The notes below the pieces were generated by a model that saw nothing but the letters and a program-made list of their open reading frames with translations, made no database searches and was not told where the DNA came from. Source: Actinomycetes bacterium (lineage in GTDB: Bacteria; Actinomycetota; Actinomycetes; Actinomycetales; Microbacteriaceae). From it: DNA of 64,000 nucleotides. Position numbers and translations under genes: made by a program. This document shows, in pieces, positions 1-9,151 of this stretch (position 1 is the first letter of the stretch; each line of letters opens with the position of its first letter). Location of the stretch: NCBI GenBank assembly GCA_023451265.1, contig JAEYAG010000059.1:1-64000 (forward strand), given 5' to 3'.

Positions 1-630
1 GCCGAGCACCGCGCGAGCCCGTGGCGCGATGCGCGCTACCTCGCGGTGACGGCGCTGTCGGCGGTCTTCGGCATGCAGTTCGGGCTGGCGGAGGTGGGGG
101 TTCCGCTGTGGATCGCCCACGACACCGCCGCGCCGACCGCCATCGTGGCGGCGCTGCTGATCCTCAACACGGTCATCGTCGTGATCTTCCAGGTGCCGCT
201 GTCGCGTGGCACCCACGATGTGCGGCGCGCGGGCACCGTGACGGCGTGGGCGGGCGTCCTGATGGTGCTCGCGTGCGTGCTCTACGCCGGGGCGGCGCCG
301 GTGGCCGCCGGGTTCGCGGTGGCGCTGCTCCTCGCGGCCGCGCTGGCGCACGCGTTCGCGGAGGTGATGTCGCAGGCGGGCGGCTGGGGGCTGAGCTTCG
401 AGCTCGCCGATCCCCGGGCACCGGGCGCATACCAGGGCGTGTTCTCGATGGGATTCAATCTCGGCGCGATGGCCGCGCCGATCGTCGTGACCGCCGCACT
501 CGGCCTCGGACTGGTCGGGTGGGCGCTGCTGGCGGCCGTGTTCGCGGCATCCGCCCTGGGGACGGCGCTCATCGCGTGGCGCTCCGCGAGGGCGCTCGAC
601 GCCGTCGACGGCCGGGCGAGCGCGGCCTGA
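1..630 (+). CDS. MFS transporter, C-terminal part (cut by window start)
   Basis: The reading frame is open from the first base and ends at a TGA at 628-630, so only the last 209 residues are present. They form about six hydrophobic segments separated by short Arg-rich loops, with alternating Gly/Ala-rich helices, as in the second half of a 12-TM major facilitator. A GVFSMGFNLGAMAAP stretch in the penultimate helices fits an MFS export or uptake carrier. The substrate cannot be told from this half. The downstream exonuclease gene is convergent and only 15 bases away, with a hairpin over the stop codon. Confidence 0.75.
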   Translation, partial: AEHRASPWRDARYLAVTALSAVFGMQFGLAEVGVPLWIAHDTAAPTAIVAALLILNTVIVVIFQVPLSRGTHDVRRAGTVTAWAGVLMVLACVLYAGAAPVAAGFAVALLLAAALAHAFAEVMSQAGGWGLSFELADPRAPGAYQGVFSMGFNLGAMAAPIVVTAALGLGLVGWALLAAVFAASALGTALIAWRSARALDAVDGRASAA

Positions 631-637
631 GGCCGCG
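621..637. terminator. Short hairpin over the MFS stop codon
   Basis: CGCGGCC and GGCCGCG form a perfect 7-bp stem whose 3-nt loop is the TGA stop codon of the MFS gene. It lies between two convergent genes and has no T-tract, so a bidirectional terminator role is plausible but unproven. Confidence 0.4.
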
Positions 638-645
638 GCGTCGCG

Positions 646-1485
646 TCAGAAGATCATCGGGCGATCGTCGTCGTCGGGCCCCTCGAGGTCGAGGTCGACG
701 ACGACGGGCACGTGGTCGCTCGGGATCTCGCCCTTGCGCTCGTCGCGGTGAATGGATGCCGCGACCACCGCGTCGGCGAACGCGTGCGAACCGAGGATGA
801 AATCGATGCGCATGCCCTCGTTGCGGGGGAAGCGGAGCTGCTTGTAATCCCAGTAGGTGTAGCCGGTCGGCACGAGCGGACGCACCGTGTCGTGCAGTCC
901 GGCGTCGAGCAGCGCCTGGAACGCGGCGCGCTCGGGAGGGGAGACGTGCGTCGTCACGCCCTCGATCACGGTGGGGTCGCCGTTGTCGGCGTCGGTCGGG
1001 GCGATGTTGAAGTCGCCGGTGAGGGCGAGGGCCAGGTCGGGGTTCGCGGCGAGGGTGTCGGCCGTGTAGCCGCGCAGCGCCTCGAGCCAGTCGAGCTTGT
1101 AGCGGTAGTGCGGGTCGTCGAGACCACGGCCGTTGGGCACGTAGAGGCTCCACACCTCGACGCCCCCGACGGTCGCACCCATCGCGCGGGCCTCCTGCGG
1201 AGCGTCCGGCCCCTCATGACCCTTCGCGAAGCCGGGCATGCCGGGGAAGCCGACCTGCAGGTTCTCGATCGGCGCGCGACTGGCGATCGCGACGCCGTTC
1301 CACTGGTTCAGACCGTGCGCCTCGACGGTGTAGCCCGCCGCCTCGAACTCGGCGTAGGGGAACTGCTCGGGCTTGCACTTGATCTCCTGCATCGCCAGCA
1401 CGTCGATGTCCTCGCGCACGGCGAAGTCGACGGTGCGGACGACGCGGGCACGGATCGAGTTGACGTTCCAGGTGGCCACACGCAT
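646..1485 (-). CDS. xth: Exodeoxyribonuclease III (AP endonuclease family)
   Basis: A 279-residue protein of the exonuclease III/AP endonuclease family, which cuts DNA at abasic sites and degrades 3' ends during base-excision repair. The start MRVATWNVNSIRAR carries the family's first Asn (N7). The metal-binding Glu follows in LAMQEIKCKPEQF (E34). The central ALTGDFNIAPTDAD block supplies the catalytic Asp/Asn, and the C-terminal SDHVPVVVDL supplies the Asp-His pair. Length matches the family (about 260-280). The acidic tail GPDDDDRPMIF is beyond the conserved fold. It stands alone between a convergent MFS gene and the carboxypeptidase gene. Confidence 0.95.
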   Translation of the reverse strand: MRVATWNVNSIRARVVRTVDFAVREDIDVLAMQEIKCKPEQFPYAEFEAAGYTVEAHGLNQWNGVAIASRAPIENLQVGFPGMPGFAKGHEGPDAPQEARAMGATVGGVEVWSLYVPNGRGLDDPHYRYKLDWLEALRGYTADTLAANPDLALALTGDFNIAPTDADNGDPTVIEGVTTHVSPPERAAFQALLDAGLHDTVRPLVPTGYTYWDYKQLRFPRNEGMRIDFILGSHAFADAVVAASIHRDERKGEIPSDHVPVVVDLDLEGPDDDDRPMIF

Positions 1486-1519
1486 GGCATCCAGCGTATT
1501 CGCCGCCGCCGACAGCGCG

Positions 1520-1573
1520 CGCCGCTACCCCCGTCCCGCCAGCGGGCGCCGCTACCGCCGTCCCGCCAGCGGG
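1520..1573. repeat. 27-bp tandem duplication of the carboxypeptidase 3' end
   Basis: Two adjacent 27-bp units, 1520-1546 and 1547-1573, differ at one position. The second is the coding 3' end of the carboxypeptidase gene with its TAG stop (1552-1554). The first repeats that end, including another TAG at 1525-1527, in the same frame beyond the stop. Read-through of the first stop would add only nine residues. Confidence 0.85.
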
Positions 1574-2904
1574 CCGTTGAGTTCGAGCGGGTGGGTGAGA
1601 CGCCACCAGTCGTCGGGCATCGCGATGTCGGCGTCGAGTACGAGGTCGGTCGACAGGGTGCGCGGCCCGGCCGTCCACGTGATCGTCCCCACCTTCTCGC
1701 CGGCGCGCCCGGTGGTCAGCGGGCTCGTGGTCATCTCGGCGGTGATGGGTGTGTCCGACCACGTCAGCACCGCGGCATCCGCCGCGACCACCATCTGCGC
1801 CTCGGCTCCCCACGGCGTCTCGTAGCTGCCGTACACCTCGCCGCGGCGGGCGAGCGAGACGGCGTGGAAGCCGGAGCGGATGCTCCCCAGCATCCGCTCG
1901 ACGTCGCTGTTCACGCTGTCGCGGTCCGCGCCGCCGAGCACGGCGCCCGTGATCGTCAGCGGTGCGTCGATGCCGACGTCGAGCAGTGACGAGAACAGCA
2001 GGTTCGACCCCTCGAGCGTCCCGGTCTTGATGCCGCGGACCCCGTCGGTGCCGAGCAGTGAGTTCGTGTTGCTGCCGGTGAAGCCAGGCACGTCGAGCGT
2101 GCTCATCCCGACGATCCCGGCGATCGTCTCGTTGCTCATCGCGATGGTGCCGAGCGTGATGAGGTCGCGCGCCGTGGCGGTGTTGCGGGCGTCGAGGCCG
2201 GTCGGCTCGACCACGGTGATGCCCGCCAGTCCGTTGCGCTCCAGCCAGGCGTCGGTCGCGCGCAGGAACGCCCCGCGCGCGCCGTACGCCCACGTCGAGA
2301 CGGCGTCGGCGTAGTTGCTCGCCGAGATCACGAGCATGAGCTCCAGCGCGTCGCGCAGGCTCATCGTGCTGCCGGTCGGCATGGCGGCGATCGTCGCGCC
2401 CTGCACGTAGTACTGGTCGTACAGCGCGTGGTCGGCCTTGCTGAAAGTCAGGACGGGTCCGGGGTCGTCGGGGCCGGACAGCGGGTGCGCGTCGAGCACG
2501 ACGAGGGCGGTCACGAGTTTCGTGATGCTCGCCATCGGGAGGGGACCCGGGGCGCCGGATGCCGCGGCGAGCCCGTCGGTGCCGAGGAACTCCGCCCCGC
2601 CGGTGACCTGCACCGCCGATGCGCCCGCGGGCATCGCCAGGGCCACCGGGGCGCCCGCCGCCGGCTGCGGCGTGCGCGTCACTGCGGCGGGGAGGGCGAC
2701 CGGGGTGGTCAGGGCGTACGCGGCGTACCCTCCCGCCAGACCCATCAGCACGAGCGCGACGACCGCGGTCGTGATCGCCGTCCGCAGCCGGCGACGGCGA
2801 CGGCGTGCCCGCTCGGCGGGATCGATGACCGGCGCCGGGGCGTCGGCATCCGCGGTGTCGAGGAGATCGGCGAACGACGTCAGCTCGTCGTCGTGCGTCT
2901 CCAT
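1552..2904 (-). CDS. D-alanyl-D-alanine carboxypeptidase (serine PBP-type, membrane-anchored)
   Basis: A 450-residue peptidase S11/low-molecular-mass PBP-like protein that would trim D-Ala from peptidoglycan stem peptides outside the membrane. The N-terminus is cytoplasmic and acidic, followed by an Arg cluster (about residues 32-41) and one TM helix (about 42-65), so the catalytic domain is extracytoplasmic. The nucleophile motif is SITK (S126, K129). A second motif region reads ISASNYADAVSTW and the third is IKTGT. The ATG at 2904 was chosen because GAGG/GGAGG precedes it and the helix follows at a normal distance; an upstream in-frame start would add an Arg-rich, implausible leader. It lies downstream of pntB on the same strand, separated by a hairpin. 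Confidence 0.88.
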   Translation of the reverse strand: METHDDELTSFADLLDTADADAPAPVIDPAERARRRRRRLRTAITTAVVALVLMGLAGGYAAYALTTPVALPAAVTRTPQPAAGAPVALAMPAGASAVQVTGGAEFLGTDGLAAASGAPGPLPMASITKLVTALVVLDAHPLSGPDDPGPVLTFSKADHALYDQYYVQGATIAAMPTGSTMSLRDALELMLVISASNYADAVSTWAYGARGAFLRATDAWLERNGLAGITVVEPTGLDARNTATARDLITLGTIAMSNETIAGIVGMSTLDVPGFTGSNTNSLLGTDGVRGIKTGTLEGSNLLFSSLLDVGIDAPLTITGAVLGGADRDSVNSDVERMLGSIRSGFHAVSLARRGEVYGSYETPWGAEAQMVVAADAAVLTWSDTPITAEMTTSPLTTGRAGEKVGTITWTAGPRTLSTDLVLDADIAMPDDWWRLTHPLELNGPLAGRR

Positions 2905-2955
2905 GCCTCCGATCCTCGCACGCTCCCGTGCGCGTCCGCGTTGCGCCTGCACCTC

Positions 2956-2980
2956 GCGCTGTAGAGGCGGGCTACAGCGC
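2956..2980 (-). terminator. Hairpin at the end of pntAB
   Basis: GCGCTGTAG and CTACAGCGC make a perfect 9-bp stem with a 7-nt loop. The arm at 2972-2980 contains the pntB stop codon. No T-tract follows. It probably separates pntAB transcription from the carboxypeptidase gene. Confidence 0.5.
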
Positions 2981-4411
2981 CCGCAGGATGTCCTCGACCC
3001 GCTCCTTGGCGTCACCGAACAGCATCTGGGTGTTGTCGCGGAAGAACAGCGGGTTCTGCACGCCCGCGTACCCCGAGGCCATCGACCGCTTGAACACGAC
3101 GACGTTCCGCGCCTCCCACACGTGCAGCACCGGCATTCCTGCGATGGGCGAGCCCGGATCCTCCGCGGCAGCGGGGTTGACGGTGTCGTTCGCGCCGATC
3201 ACCAGCACGACGTCGGTGTCGGCGAAGTCCTGGTTGATCTCGTCGAGCTCGAGCACGATGTCGTACGGCACTTTCGCCTCGGCCAGCAGCACGTTCATGT
3301 GTCCCGGGAGCCGTCCCGCGACGGGATGGATGCCGAAGCGCACCGTCGCACCGCGCTCGCGCAGCCGTCTCGTGAGATCGGCGACCGGGTACTGCGCCTG
3401 CGCGACGGCCATGCCGTAGCCGGGCGTGATGATGACCGACCGGGCGTCGCGGAGCAGAGCGGACACGGCGCCGGCATCCGTCTCGTGGATCTCACCCTGC
3501 TCCTCGTCGGCGGTGCGCGGCGCCTCGATGCCGAACCCGCCGGCGATGACCGACAGGAACGACCGGTTCATCGCCTTGCACATGATGTACGACAGGTACG
3601 CACCGCTCGATCCGACGAGCGCGCCCGTCACGATCAGCAAGTCGTTGTTCAGCAGGAAGCCGGCCGCCGCCGCCGCCCAGCCGGAGTAGCTGTTGAGCAT
3701 CGAGACGACGACGGGCATGTCGCCGCCGCCGATGGATGCCACGAGGTGCCATCCCAGCGCCAGCGCGAGCAGGGTGACGACGATCAGCAGCCAGAGGTCG
3801 GGGGTGATGACGTACCAGACCGTCAGCACGACGAACAGGACGAGCGCGCCCACGTTGAGCGCGTTCTTGCCGGGCAGCATGAGCGGCTTCGAGCTCATGC
3901 GCGCGGAGAGCTTGAGGAACGCCACGATCGACCCGGTGAAGGTGACCGCGCCGATGAACACGCCGATGAAGACCTCGGCGTGGTGGATGCCGCTGAGTTC
4001 CGGGGCGACGCCCTCGGCATACAGGTGGCCGTTCCATCCGACGAGCACGGCCGCGAGGCCCACGAAGGAGTGCAGCAGCGCGATGAGCTCGGGCATGCCG
4101 GTCATCTCGACCACCCGTGCCCGCCACAGGCCGATCGCGCCGCCGACGACGATCGCGACGACGAGCAGGGTGAGGCCGAGGGCAGCGCCGCCCGTGAGCA
4201 GCGTGCCGCTCGCGACGACGAGGATGAGGGTTGCGACGAGCGCGATTGTCATGCCGGCGATGCCGTACACGATGCCCCGGCGGGCGGACTCCTGCTTGCT
4301 GAGACCGGCGAGGGCGAGGATGAACAGCAGCGCCGCGACGATGTATGCCGCCGTGGCTATGGACTGCGCGAGGATCAGCGCCGTGGGGTCTCCGATGATC
4401 GCGCCGCTCAC
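2972..4411 (-). CDS. pntB: NAD(P) transhydrogenase subunit beta
   Basis: A 479-residue membrane subunit of the proton-translocating transhydrogenase, which transfers hydride from NADH to NADP+ at the expense of the proton gradient. The first two thirds hold about nine hydrophobic helices (domain II). The C-terminal domain III carries the NADP-binding loop with [16 protein letters not shown] and the downstream [14 protein letters not shown] and [11 protein letters not shown] blocks. GTG at 4411 was chosen because it overlaps the pntA stop by four bases (GTGA) and gives a length like known PntB (about 460-480). It is translationally coupled to pntA. In an aromatic degrader NADPH supply for hydroxylases is useful, but no shared control is visible. 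Confidence 0.95.
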   Translation of the reverse strand: MSGAIIGDPTALILAQSIATAAYIVAALLFILALAGLSKQESARRGIVYGIAGMTIALVATLILVVASGTLLTGGAALGLTLLVVAIVVGGAIGLWRARVVEMTGMPELIALLHSFVGLAAVLVGWNGHLYAEGVAPELSGIHHAEVFIGVFIGAVTFTGSIVAFLKLSARMSSKPLMLPGKNALNVGALVLFVVLTVWYVITPDLWLLIVVTLLALALGWHLVASIGGGDMPVVVSMLNSYSGWAAAAAGFLLNNDLLIVTGALVGSSGAYLSYIMCKAMNRSFLSVIAGGFGIEAPRTADEEQGEIHETDAGAVSALLRDARSVIITPGYGMAVAQAQYPVADLTRRLRERGATVRFGIHPVAGRLPGHMNVLLAEAKVPYDIVLELDEINQDFADTDVVLVIGANDTVNPAAAEDPGSPIAGMPVLHVWEARNVVVFKRSMASGYAGVQNPLFFRDNTQMLFGDAKERVEDILRAL

Positions 4412-5979
4412 TTCTGGTCGCCCTTCTGGAACATGGCGAGCATGCGCCGAGTGACGGCGAAGCCGCCGAAGATGTTGATGGATGCCAGCAGCACCGCCAC
4501 CGCGGCGAGCACCTGCACGAGCGGGTTCGGCACGATGATCTGCGACATGGCGCCGACGATGATGATGCCGCTGATCGCGTTGGTGATGCTCATGAGCGGC
4601 GTGTGCAGGGCGTGCGCAACCTTGCCGATGACGTAGAACCCGATCACGACCGAGAGGGTGAGCACGAGGAAGTGCTGCGGCAGCGGCGCGGGCGCGAACG
4701 CGCAGATGAGGAACAGGGCGGCAATGCCGACCCCGGTGAGCACGGACGTCGTCCGGGTCGACAGCCCCTTGCGGGGCGCCGGTGCCGATGCGGATGCCGC
4801 GGCATCCGGTTCGGGGGATGCCGGTGCCGCCGACACCTGCACCGGCGGGGGCGGCCACGTGACCTCGCCGGTCCGCACGACGGTGACGGCGCGCTGGACG
4901 ACGTCGGTCTCGTCGATGACGAGGGCGCCGTCTTTCCCGGGCGTCAGGAGCGTCAGCAGGTTCAGCAGGTTCGTGCCGTAGAGCTGGGAGGCCTGCTGCG
5001 GGAGGCGACCGGCGAGGTCGGTGTACCCGAGGATCGTGACGCCGTTGGCCGTGACGACCTTCTCGCCGGCGACCGACCCCTCGACGTTGCCGCCCTGACC
5101 GTCGGCTCCGAGGCCTGCGGCCATATCGACGATGACGCTGCCCGGCGTCATGGCGGCGACGTCGGCGGCGGTGATCAGGCGCGGCGCGGGCCGGCCCGGG
5201 ATGAGCGCCGTCGTGATGACGATGTCGACGTCGGCGGCCTGGTCGCGGTACAGCTGCGCGGCCGCGGCGTCGTACGCGGCGCTCGTGGCCTTCGCGTACC
5301 CGTCTGAGGAGACCTCCTTGGCCTCGTCGGGCACGACGACCGGCAGGTAGGTTCCGCCGATCGAGGCGACCTGGTCGGCGACCTCGGGGCGCGGATCGGT
5401 CGCGCGGACGATCGCGCCGAGCGACGATGCCGCGCCGATCGCCGCGAGCCCCGCGACGCCCGCGCCCGCGACGAGCACCTTCGCCGGCGGCACCTTGCCG
5501 GCCGCCGTGACCTGCCCGGTGAAGAACCGGCCGAACGCGTTCGCTGCCTCGACGACGGCGCGGTAGCCGGCGATGTTGGCCATCGAGGAGAGGACGTCCA
5601 TCGACTGGGCGCGCGAGATGCGCGGCACGGCGTCGAGCGCGAGCGCCGTCACGCCGCGCGCCGCAAGCGCGTCGAGCAGGTCGGGACGCAGGGCCGGGCT
5701 CAGCAGACCCACGAGCGTCGCGCCGGGCTGCAGGAGCGCGATCTCGTCGGCGGTGGGCACGGCCACTTTCAGCACGATGTCCGAGGCCCAGGCCGTGTCC
5801 CGGTCGGCGATGGTCGCGCCGGCGGCGATGTACTCGGCATCCGGGAACGACGAGCGCTCGCCGGCGCCGGCCTGCACGACGACCTCGTAGCCGAGTCCGC
5901 CGATGCGGCCCACCGTGGTCGGCGACGCGGCTACGCGTGTCTCGCCGGGCAACTCGGTGACGATGCCGATGCGGGCCAT
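4408..5979 (-). CDS. pntA: NAD(P) transhydrogenase subunit alpha (unsplit)
   Basis: A 523-residue alpha subunit. The N-terminal NAD(H)-binding domain I starts [15 protein letters not shown] and has the Rossmann fingerprint [15 protein letters not shown] near residue 175, then an Ala/Pro/Ser-rich linker near residue 395. The C-terminus holds four TM helices, ending [11 protein letters not shown]. Many actinobacteria and Rhodospirillum split this into PntAA and PntAB; here both parts are one chain as in E. coli. The ATG at 5979 has a good GAGGAG ribosome site 4-9 bases upstream. The longer upstream frame is Arg-rich and not conserved-looking. It is the first gene of the pntAB operon. Confidence 0.95.
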   Translation of the reverse strand: MARIGIVTELPGETRVAASPTTVGRIGGLGYEVVVQAGAGERSSFPDAEYIAAGATIADRDTAWASDIVLKVAVPTADEIALLQPGATLVGLLSPALRPDLLDALAARGVTALALDAVPRISRAQSMDVLSSMANIAGYRAVVEAANAFGRFFTGQVTAAGKVPPAKVLVAGAGVAGLAAIGAASSLGAIVRATDPRPEVADQVASIGGTYLPVVVPDEAKEVSSDGYAKATSAAYDAAAAQLYRDQAADVDIVITTALIPGRPAPRLITAADVAAMTPGSVIVDMAAGLGADGQGGNVEGSVAGEKVVTANGVTILGYTDLAGRLPQQASQLYGTNLLNLLTLLTPGKDGALVIDETDVVQRAVTVVRTGEVTWPPPPVQVSAAPASPEPDAAASASAPAPRKGLSTRTTSVLTGVGIAALFLICAFAPAPLPQHFLVLTLSVVIGFYVIGKVAHALHTPLMSITNAISGIIIVGAMSQIIVPNPLVQVLAAVAVLLASINIFGGFAVTRRMLAMFQKGDQK

Positions 5980-6118
5980 GGTGCTCCTCGGTTCGCGGCG
6001 GGCGACGGATGCCGCGGCTCGGGCGCCGGCGACGTTCCCGACTCTAGGGCCACACCGTGCGCGTCGGCGGCGGACGGCGCGTGAAAAACGGCGACGGGGC
6101 GTCCGTAGACTGCTGGGC

Positions 6119-6694
6119 ATGACCGTCGCCTCCACGCCCGAGCTCGAAGCACAGCGCCAGGACCTCATCGCCCTGATCGGCGAGGAGGCGGTGTTCCACG
6201 GCGATTTCACGCTGTCCAGCGGCAAGAAGGCGACGTACTACGTCGACATGCGCAAGCTCACCCTCGACCACCGCGCGGCCCCCGCGATCGGCCGGCTCGT
6301 GCTCGATCTCGTGCGGGACCTCGAGGTCGACGCCGTCGGGGGTCTCACCCTCGGCGCCGACCCGATCGCGAACGCCGTGCTGCACGCGTCGGTCGCCGCC
6401 GGCACCCCCGTCGACGCGTTCGTCGTGCGCAAGGAGCCGAAGGACCACGGCCGCGGGCGTCAGATCGAGGGTGCCGAGGTCGCCGGCAAGCGCGTCGTGA
6501 TCGTCGAAGACACCTCGACCACCGGCGGCTCGCCGCTGAAGGCGGCTACCGTCGTCCGCGACGCCGGTGCCGACGTCGTCGCCGTCGTGACGGTCGTCGA
6601 CCGCAAGACCGGCGCGCAGGCCGCCGTCGAGGACGCCGGCTTCACCTGGCGCTCGGTCATCGACCTCGACGACCTGGGGCTCGCCGCGCAGTAG
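6119..6694 (+). CDS. pyrE: Orotate phosphoribosyltransferase
   Basis: A 191-residue type I phosphoribosyltransferase that makes orotidine-5'-phosphate from orotate and PRPP in pyrimidine synthesis. The [18 protein letters not shown] block binds orotate and the PRPP loop is [17 protein letters not shown] (near residue 125-140). The YYVD and [12 protein letters not shown] segments are family-typical. ATG at 6119 places the family N-terminus correctly; the open frame upstream overlaps pntA antisense and is not real. It is divergent from pntA with about 140 bases between the starts. Confidence 0.94.
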   Translation: MTVASTPELEAQRQDLIALIGEEAVFHGDFTLSSGKKATYYVDMRKLTLDHRAAPAIGRLVLDLVRDLEVDAVGGLTLGADPIANAVLHASVAAGTPVDAFVVRKEPKDHGRGRQIEGAEVAGKRVVIVEDTSTTGGSPLKAATVVRDAGADVVAVVTVVDRKTGAQAAVEDAGFTWRSVIDLDDLGLAAQ

Positions 6695-6749
6695 GCCTGC
6701 CCTCGGGCGCCGGGCGGGCGGATGCTGGCCGGGCGGATGCCGGGCGAGC

Positions 6750-6929
6750 TCAGCGGAAGACGGGCAGCTGCGATGCCAGAGCCAGGACGAGCCCGACGAC
6801 CGTGAGCAGCGCGATCCCGCGGCCGTTGGGCAGCGGCGTGCCCTGCGGGGCATCCCTGCGCCCGCGGAGGAAGAGCAGGAGCGCCGCGATGAGCAGCGCG
6901 AGAGCCGTGATGACGAGGAAGAGCGCCAT
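6750..6929 (-). CDS. Small two-helix membrane protein
   Basis: A 59-residue reading frame: MALFLVITALALLIAALLLF forms one TM helix, an Arg/Pro-rich cytoplasmic-like loop (LRGRRDAPQGTPLPNGRG) follows, and a second helix runs to LALASQLPVFR. Its ATG overlaps the stop of the preceding 38-residue frame (TGATG), so it looks like the last gene of a three-gene coupled unit behind the HAD phosphatase. I do not recognise the family. Hydrophobicity pattern and overlap are the only evidence. Confidence 0.6.
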   Translation of the reverse strand: MALFLVITALALLIAALLLFLRGRRDAPQGTPLPNGRGIALLTVVGLVLALASQLPVFR

Positions 6930-7045
6930 CAGCGGTCCTTCCGGCGACCGCGCCCGCGGACGTACTGCACGACCACGACGACCAGCGTCGTCAGGATCAT
7001 GAGCGCGGACGTCACCAGGAGCAGCGTCTGCTCGAAGGGGTTCAC
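6929..7045 (-). CDS. Very small single-helix membrane protein
   Basis: A 38-residue frame beginning VNPFEQTLLLVTSALMILTT: one hydrophobic helix followed by the basic tail QYVRGRGRRKDR. The GTG start at 7045 overlaps the HAD-hydrolase stop (GTGA) and has GGAGGG upstream; the stop overlaps the next small gene. The basic C-terminus predicts an inward-facing tail. Overlap on both sides argues that it is translated. Function unknown. Confidence 0.6.
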   Translation of the reverse strand: MNPFEQTLLLVTSALMILTTLVVVVVQYVRGRGRRKDR

Positions 7046-7851
7046 AGGCCCTCCGGCATCTCCGACTCGACGGGCTCGGCGGTCACGAGGTCGGCGACCG
7101 AGTCGAGGATCTCGTCGGGGCGGAACGGATACCGCTCGATCTCGGCGTCGTCGGAGATTCCGGTGCGCACCAGGATCGTGTGCAGACCCGCTTCGATGCC
7201 CGCCACGACGTCGGTGTCCATGCGGTCGCCGATCATGCCGGTGTTCTCCGAGTGCGCGCCGATCCGGTTCATCGCGGAGCGGAACATCATCGGGTTGGGC
7301 TTGCCCACGACGTACGGCGCCTTGCCGGTCGCGTGGGTGATGAGCGCCGCGAACGACCCGGTCGCCGGGACGATTCCCGAGGGCGTCGGGCCCGTGGCAT
7401 CCGGGTTCGTGATGATGAACCGCGCACCGGCGTTGATGAAGCGGATCGCCTGGGTGATCCGGTCGAACGAGTAGTTGCGCGTCTCGCCGATGACGACGTA
7501 GTCCGGCTGGGTCTCGGTCATGACGTATCCGGCCTCGTGCAGCGCCGTCGTCAGTCCCGCCTCGCCGATGACGAACGCCGTGCCGCCGGGATGCTGGGAG
7601 CGCAGGAACTCCGCCGTCGCGAGCGCCGAGGTCCAGATGCGGTCCTCCGGCACCTCGAGACCCGAGATCCGCAGCCGGGCACTCAGGTCCCGCGGCGTGT
7701 AGAAGGGGTTGTTCGTCAGCACGAGGAACGGAATCCCGGCATCCCGCCACTGCGCGAGCAGGTCGGCGGCCCCCGGGATGGGCTTGTTCTCGTGGACGAG
7801 AACGCCGTCCATGTCCGTGAGCCAGCACTCGATATCGGCGCGTGTCCGCAT
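7042..7851 (-). CDS. HAD-IIA (NagD-like) phosphatase
   Basis: A 269-residue haloacid-dehalogenase superfamily hydrolase of the NagD/PGP type. Motif I is WLTDMDGVLV (nucleophile and acid Asp near residues 13 and 15). Motif II is LVLTNNPFY, motif III KPNPMMF, and motif IV MIGDRMDTDVVAGIEAG. The cap between motifs II and III fits the C2 cap of class IIA. Likely substrates are small phosphomonoesters such as nucleotide or sugar phosphates; specificity cannot be read. It heads a unit with two small membrane proteins that overlap its stop. Confidence 0.9.
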   Translation of the reverse strand: MRTRADIECWLTDMDGVLVHENKPIPGAADLLAQWRDAGIPFLVLTNNPFYTPRDLSARLRISGLEVPEDRIWTSALATAEFLRSQHPGGTAFVIGEAGLTTALHEAGYVMTETQPDYVVIGETRNYSFDRITQAIRFINAGARFIITNPDATGPTPSGIVPATGSFAALITHATGKAPYVVGKPNPMMFRSAMNRIGAHSENTGMIGDRMDTDVVAGIEAGLHTILVRTGISDDAEIERYPFRPDEILDSVADLVTAEPVESEMPEGL

Positions 7852-7912
7852 GCGGCCAGCCTATCGGGGAGTCGCCAGCCGAACGGGCGCTCGCGGCCCT
7901 AGTGTCGAGCAT

Positions 7913-8875
7913 GTGGCACGCGACGACTGGGACCCCGAGCGCCTGCCCGACCTGAGCGGTCGGCGCTACCTCGTCACAGGATCCACAGCGGGCCTCGGGT
8001 TCTTCTCCTCGCTGCAGCTGGCCGGCGCCGGTGCGCACGTCATCATGACGGGGCGCAACCCCAACCGGCTGGCCGCCGCGCGTGCGGCGGTGCTGCGGAA
8101 CGCGAAGGATGCCGACATCACGACGCTGCTGCTGGACACGAGCAACCTGGGCTCGGTGCGTGCCGCCGCCGCGACGGTCCGCGGGCGGGCGGGGCTGCAC
8201 GGGCTGCTGCTGAACGCCGGCATCGTCCACCCGCCGCGGCACCGGCAGACCACCGCCGACGGGCACGAGATCGTGTTCGCGACGAACGCGCTCGGTCACT
8301 ACGCCCTCGCCGGCGAGCTGCTGCTGCCGCTCGCGGCGGGCCGCGGCCGCATGGTGTGGGTGGGATCGATGTCGACCTCGATGTGGGCGTACGACCCGAT
8401 CGACCCGGAGCTCGAGAACGGCTACACGCCCTGGCGCGCGTACGTGCAGTCGAAGGTGGCCACGACGGCGCTCGGCTTCGAGGCCGACCGTCGGCTGCGC
8501 GCCGCGAGCGTGCCGATCGCGAGCCTCGTCGCCCACCCGGGCTACTCGATCAGCGGCCGCACCCGCGGCATCCTCGGCGTCAACGAGCCCTCGCGTCTCA
8601 AGCGCTTCGGCGACAACCTGCAGGCCCCGATCACGCAGTCCAAGGAGCGCGGGGCGTGGCCGCTCGTGCGCGCCCTCGTCGACCCGGATGCCGACGGCGG
8701 GCAGTTCTGGGGGCCGTCGCGCGTCGTCAGCGGCGCACCGAAGCTGGCAACGGCGGGTCGCATCACCCGCGACGAGGAGATCGCGGCGCGGCTGTGGAAC
8801 TACTGCGAGCACGCGGTCGGGGCGCCATGGCCGTACCTGAAGGCGGCGAAGACCCGCCGCGCCCGCCGGCCATGA
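7913..8875 (+). CDS. Short-chain dehydrogenase/reductase
   Basis: A 320-residue SDR. The nucleotide-binding motif is VTGSTAGLGFFSS (near residue 22), followed by the NAG motif LLLNAGIVHPP and a catalytic Tyr-Lys pair in RAYVQSKVATTALG. The arrangement resembles the retinol-dehydrogenase/protochlorophyllide-reductase-like 'extended' SDRs, with LGHYALAGELL after the NAG motif. GTG at 7913 is the nearest start giving a normal N-terminus (VARDDWDPERLPDLSGRRYL). The stop overlaps an ATG at 8872. Substrate unknown. Confidence 0.88.
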   Translation: MARDDWDPERLPDLSGRRYLVTGSTAGLGFFSSLQLAGAGAHVIMTGRNPNRLAAARAAVLRNAKDADITTLLLDTSNLGSVRAAAATVRGRAGLHGLLLNAGIVHPPRHRQTTADGHEIVFATNALGHYALAGELLLPLAAGRGRMVWVGSMSTSMWAYDPIDPELENGYTPWRAYVQSKVATTALGFEADRRLRAASVPIASLVAHPGYSISGRTRGILGVNEPSRLKRFGDNLQAPITQSKERGAWPLVRALVDPDADGGQFWGPSRVVSGAPKLATAGRITRDEEIAARLWNYCEHAVGAPWPYLKAAKTRRARRP

Positions 8876-9151
8876 GTGCGGCGCCGGGCGCGCCGCGGTC
8901 ATGGCAGCGGCTGCGGGTATGCGATCGCGTTCGCGCTCGGAGCGGCGGTGCCGTTGCTGATCACGTGGCTCGCGCCGGTCGCGATCGAGACGACGGCGAT
9001 CGTCTTGGCCGTCGTGCTCTCCCTGGTGCTGACGTCGCTGGTCGCCGCGCGGGCGGGACACCTCATGCTGCGGCGTGTGCTCGTGCGGACGCTCGTCGTG
9101 GGCCTCGGCACGATGGGGGTCAGCTACGTCGCCGGGCTCGCGTTCTTCTGA
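8872..9151 (+). pseudogene. Remnant of a VIT1/CCC1-family metal transporter (C-terminal helices)
   Basis: An open frame from a GTG at 8876 encodes 91 residues, including AIAFALGAAVPLLITWLAP, a second long helix, and a final amphipathic plus hydrophobic segment ending YVAGLAFF. The order and spacing resemble the last three helices of VIT/CCC1 iron/manganese transporters (about 230 residues). The N-terminal two thirds is absent. Just before the homology the typical PWQ-like residues lie in a different frame (8872 frame: PRSWQ), suggesting a one-base shift. It could instead be a short functional membrane protein. Location beside mntR/mntH fits a metal-transport origin. Confidence 0.45.

Noticed and set aside
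712..1989. Long plus-strand frame (425 codons) over exonuclease III and the carboxypeptidase
   Set aside because: It is antisense to two well-supported genes, is rich in Arg, Gly, Val and His without any domain, and is a by-product of high GC.
2438..4636. 732-codon plus-strand frame over pntB
   Set aside because: Antisense to pntB and the start of the carboxypeptidase gene; its composition (His, Asp, Arg, Gln rich) is that of a reverse-complement shadow.
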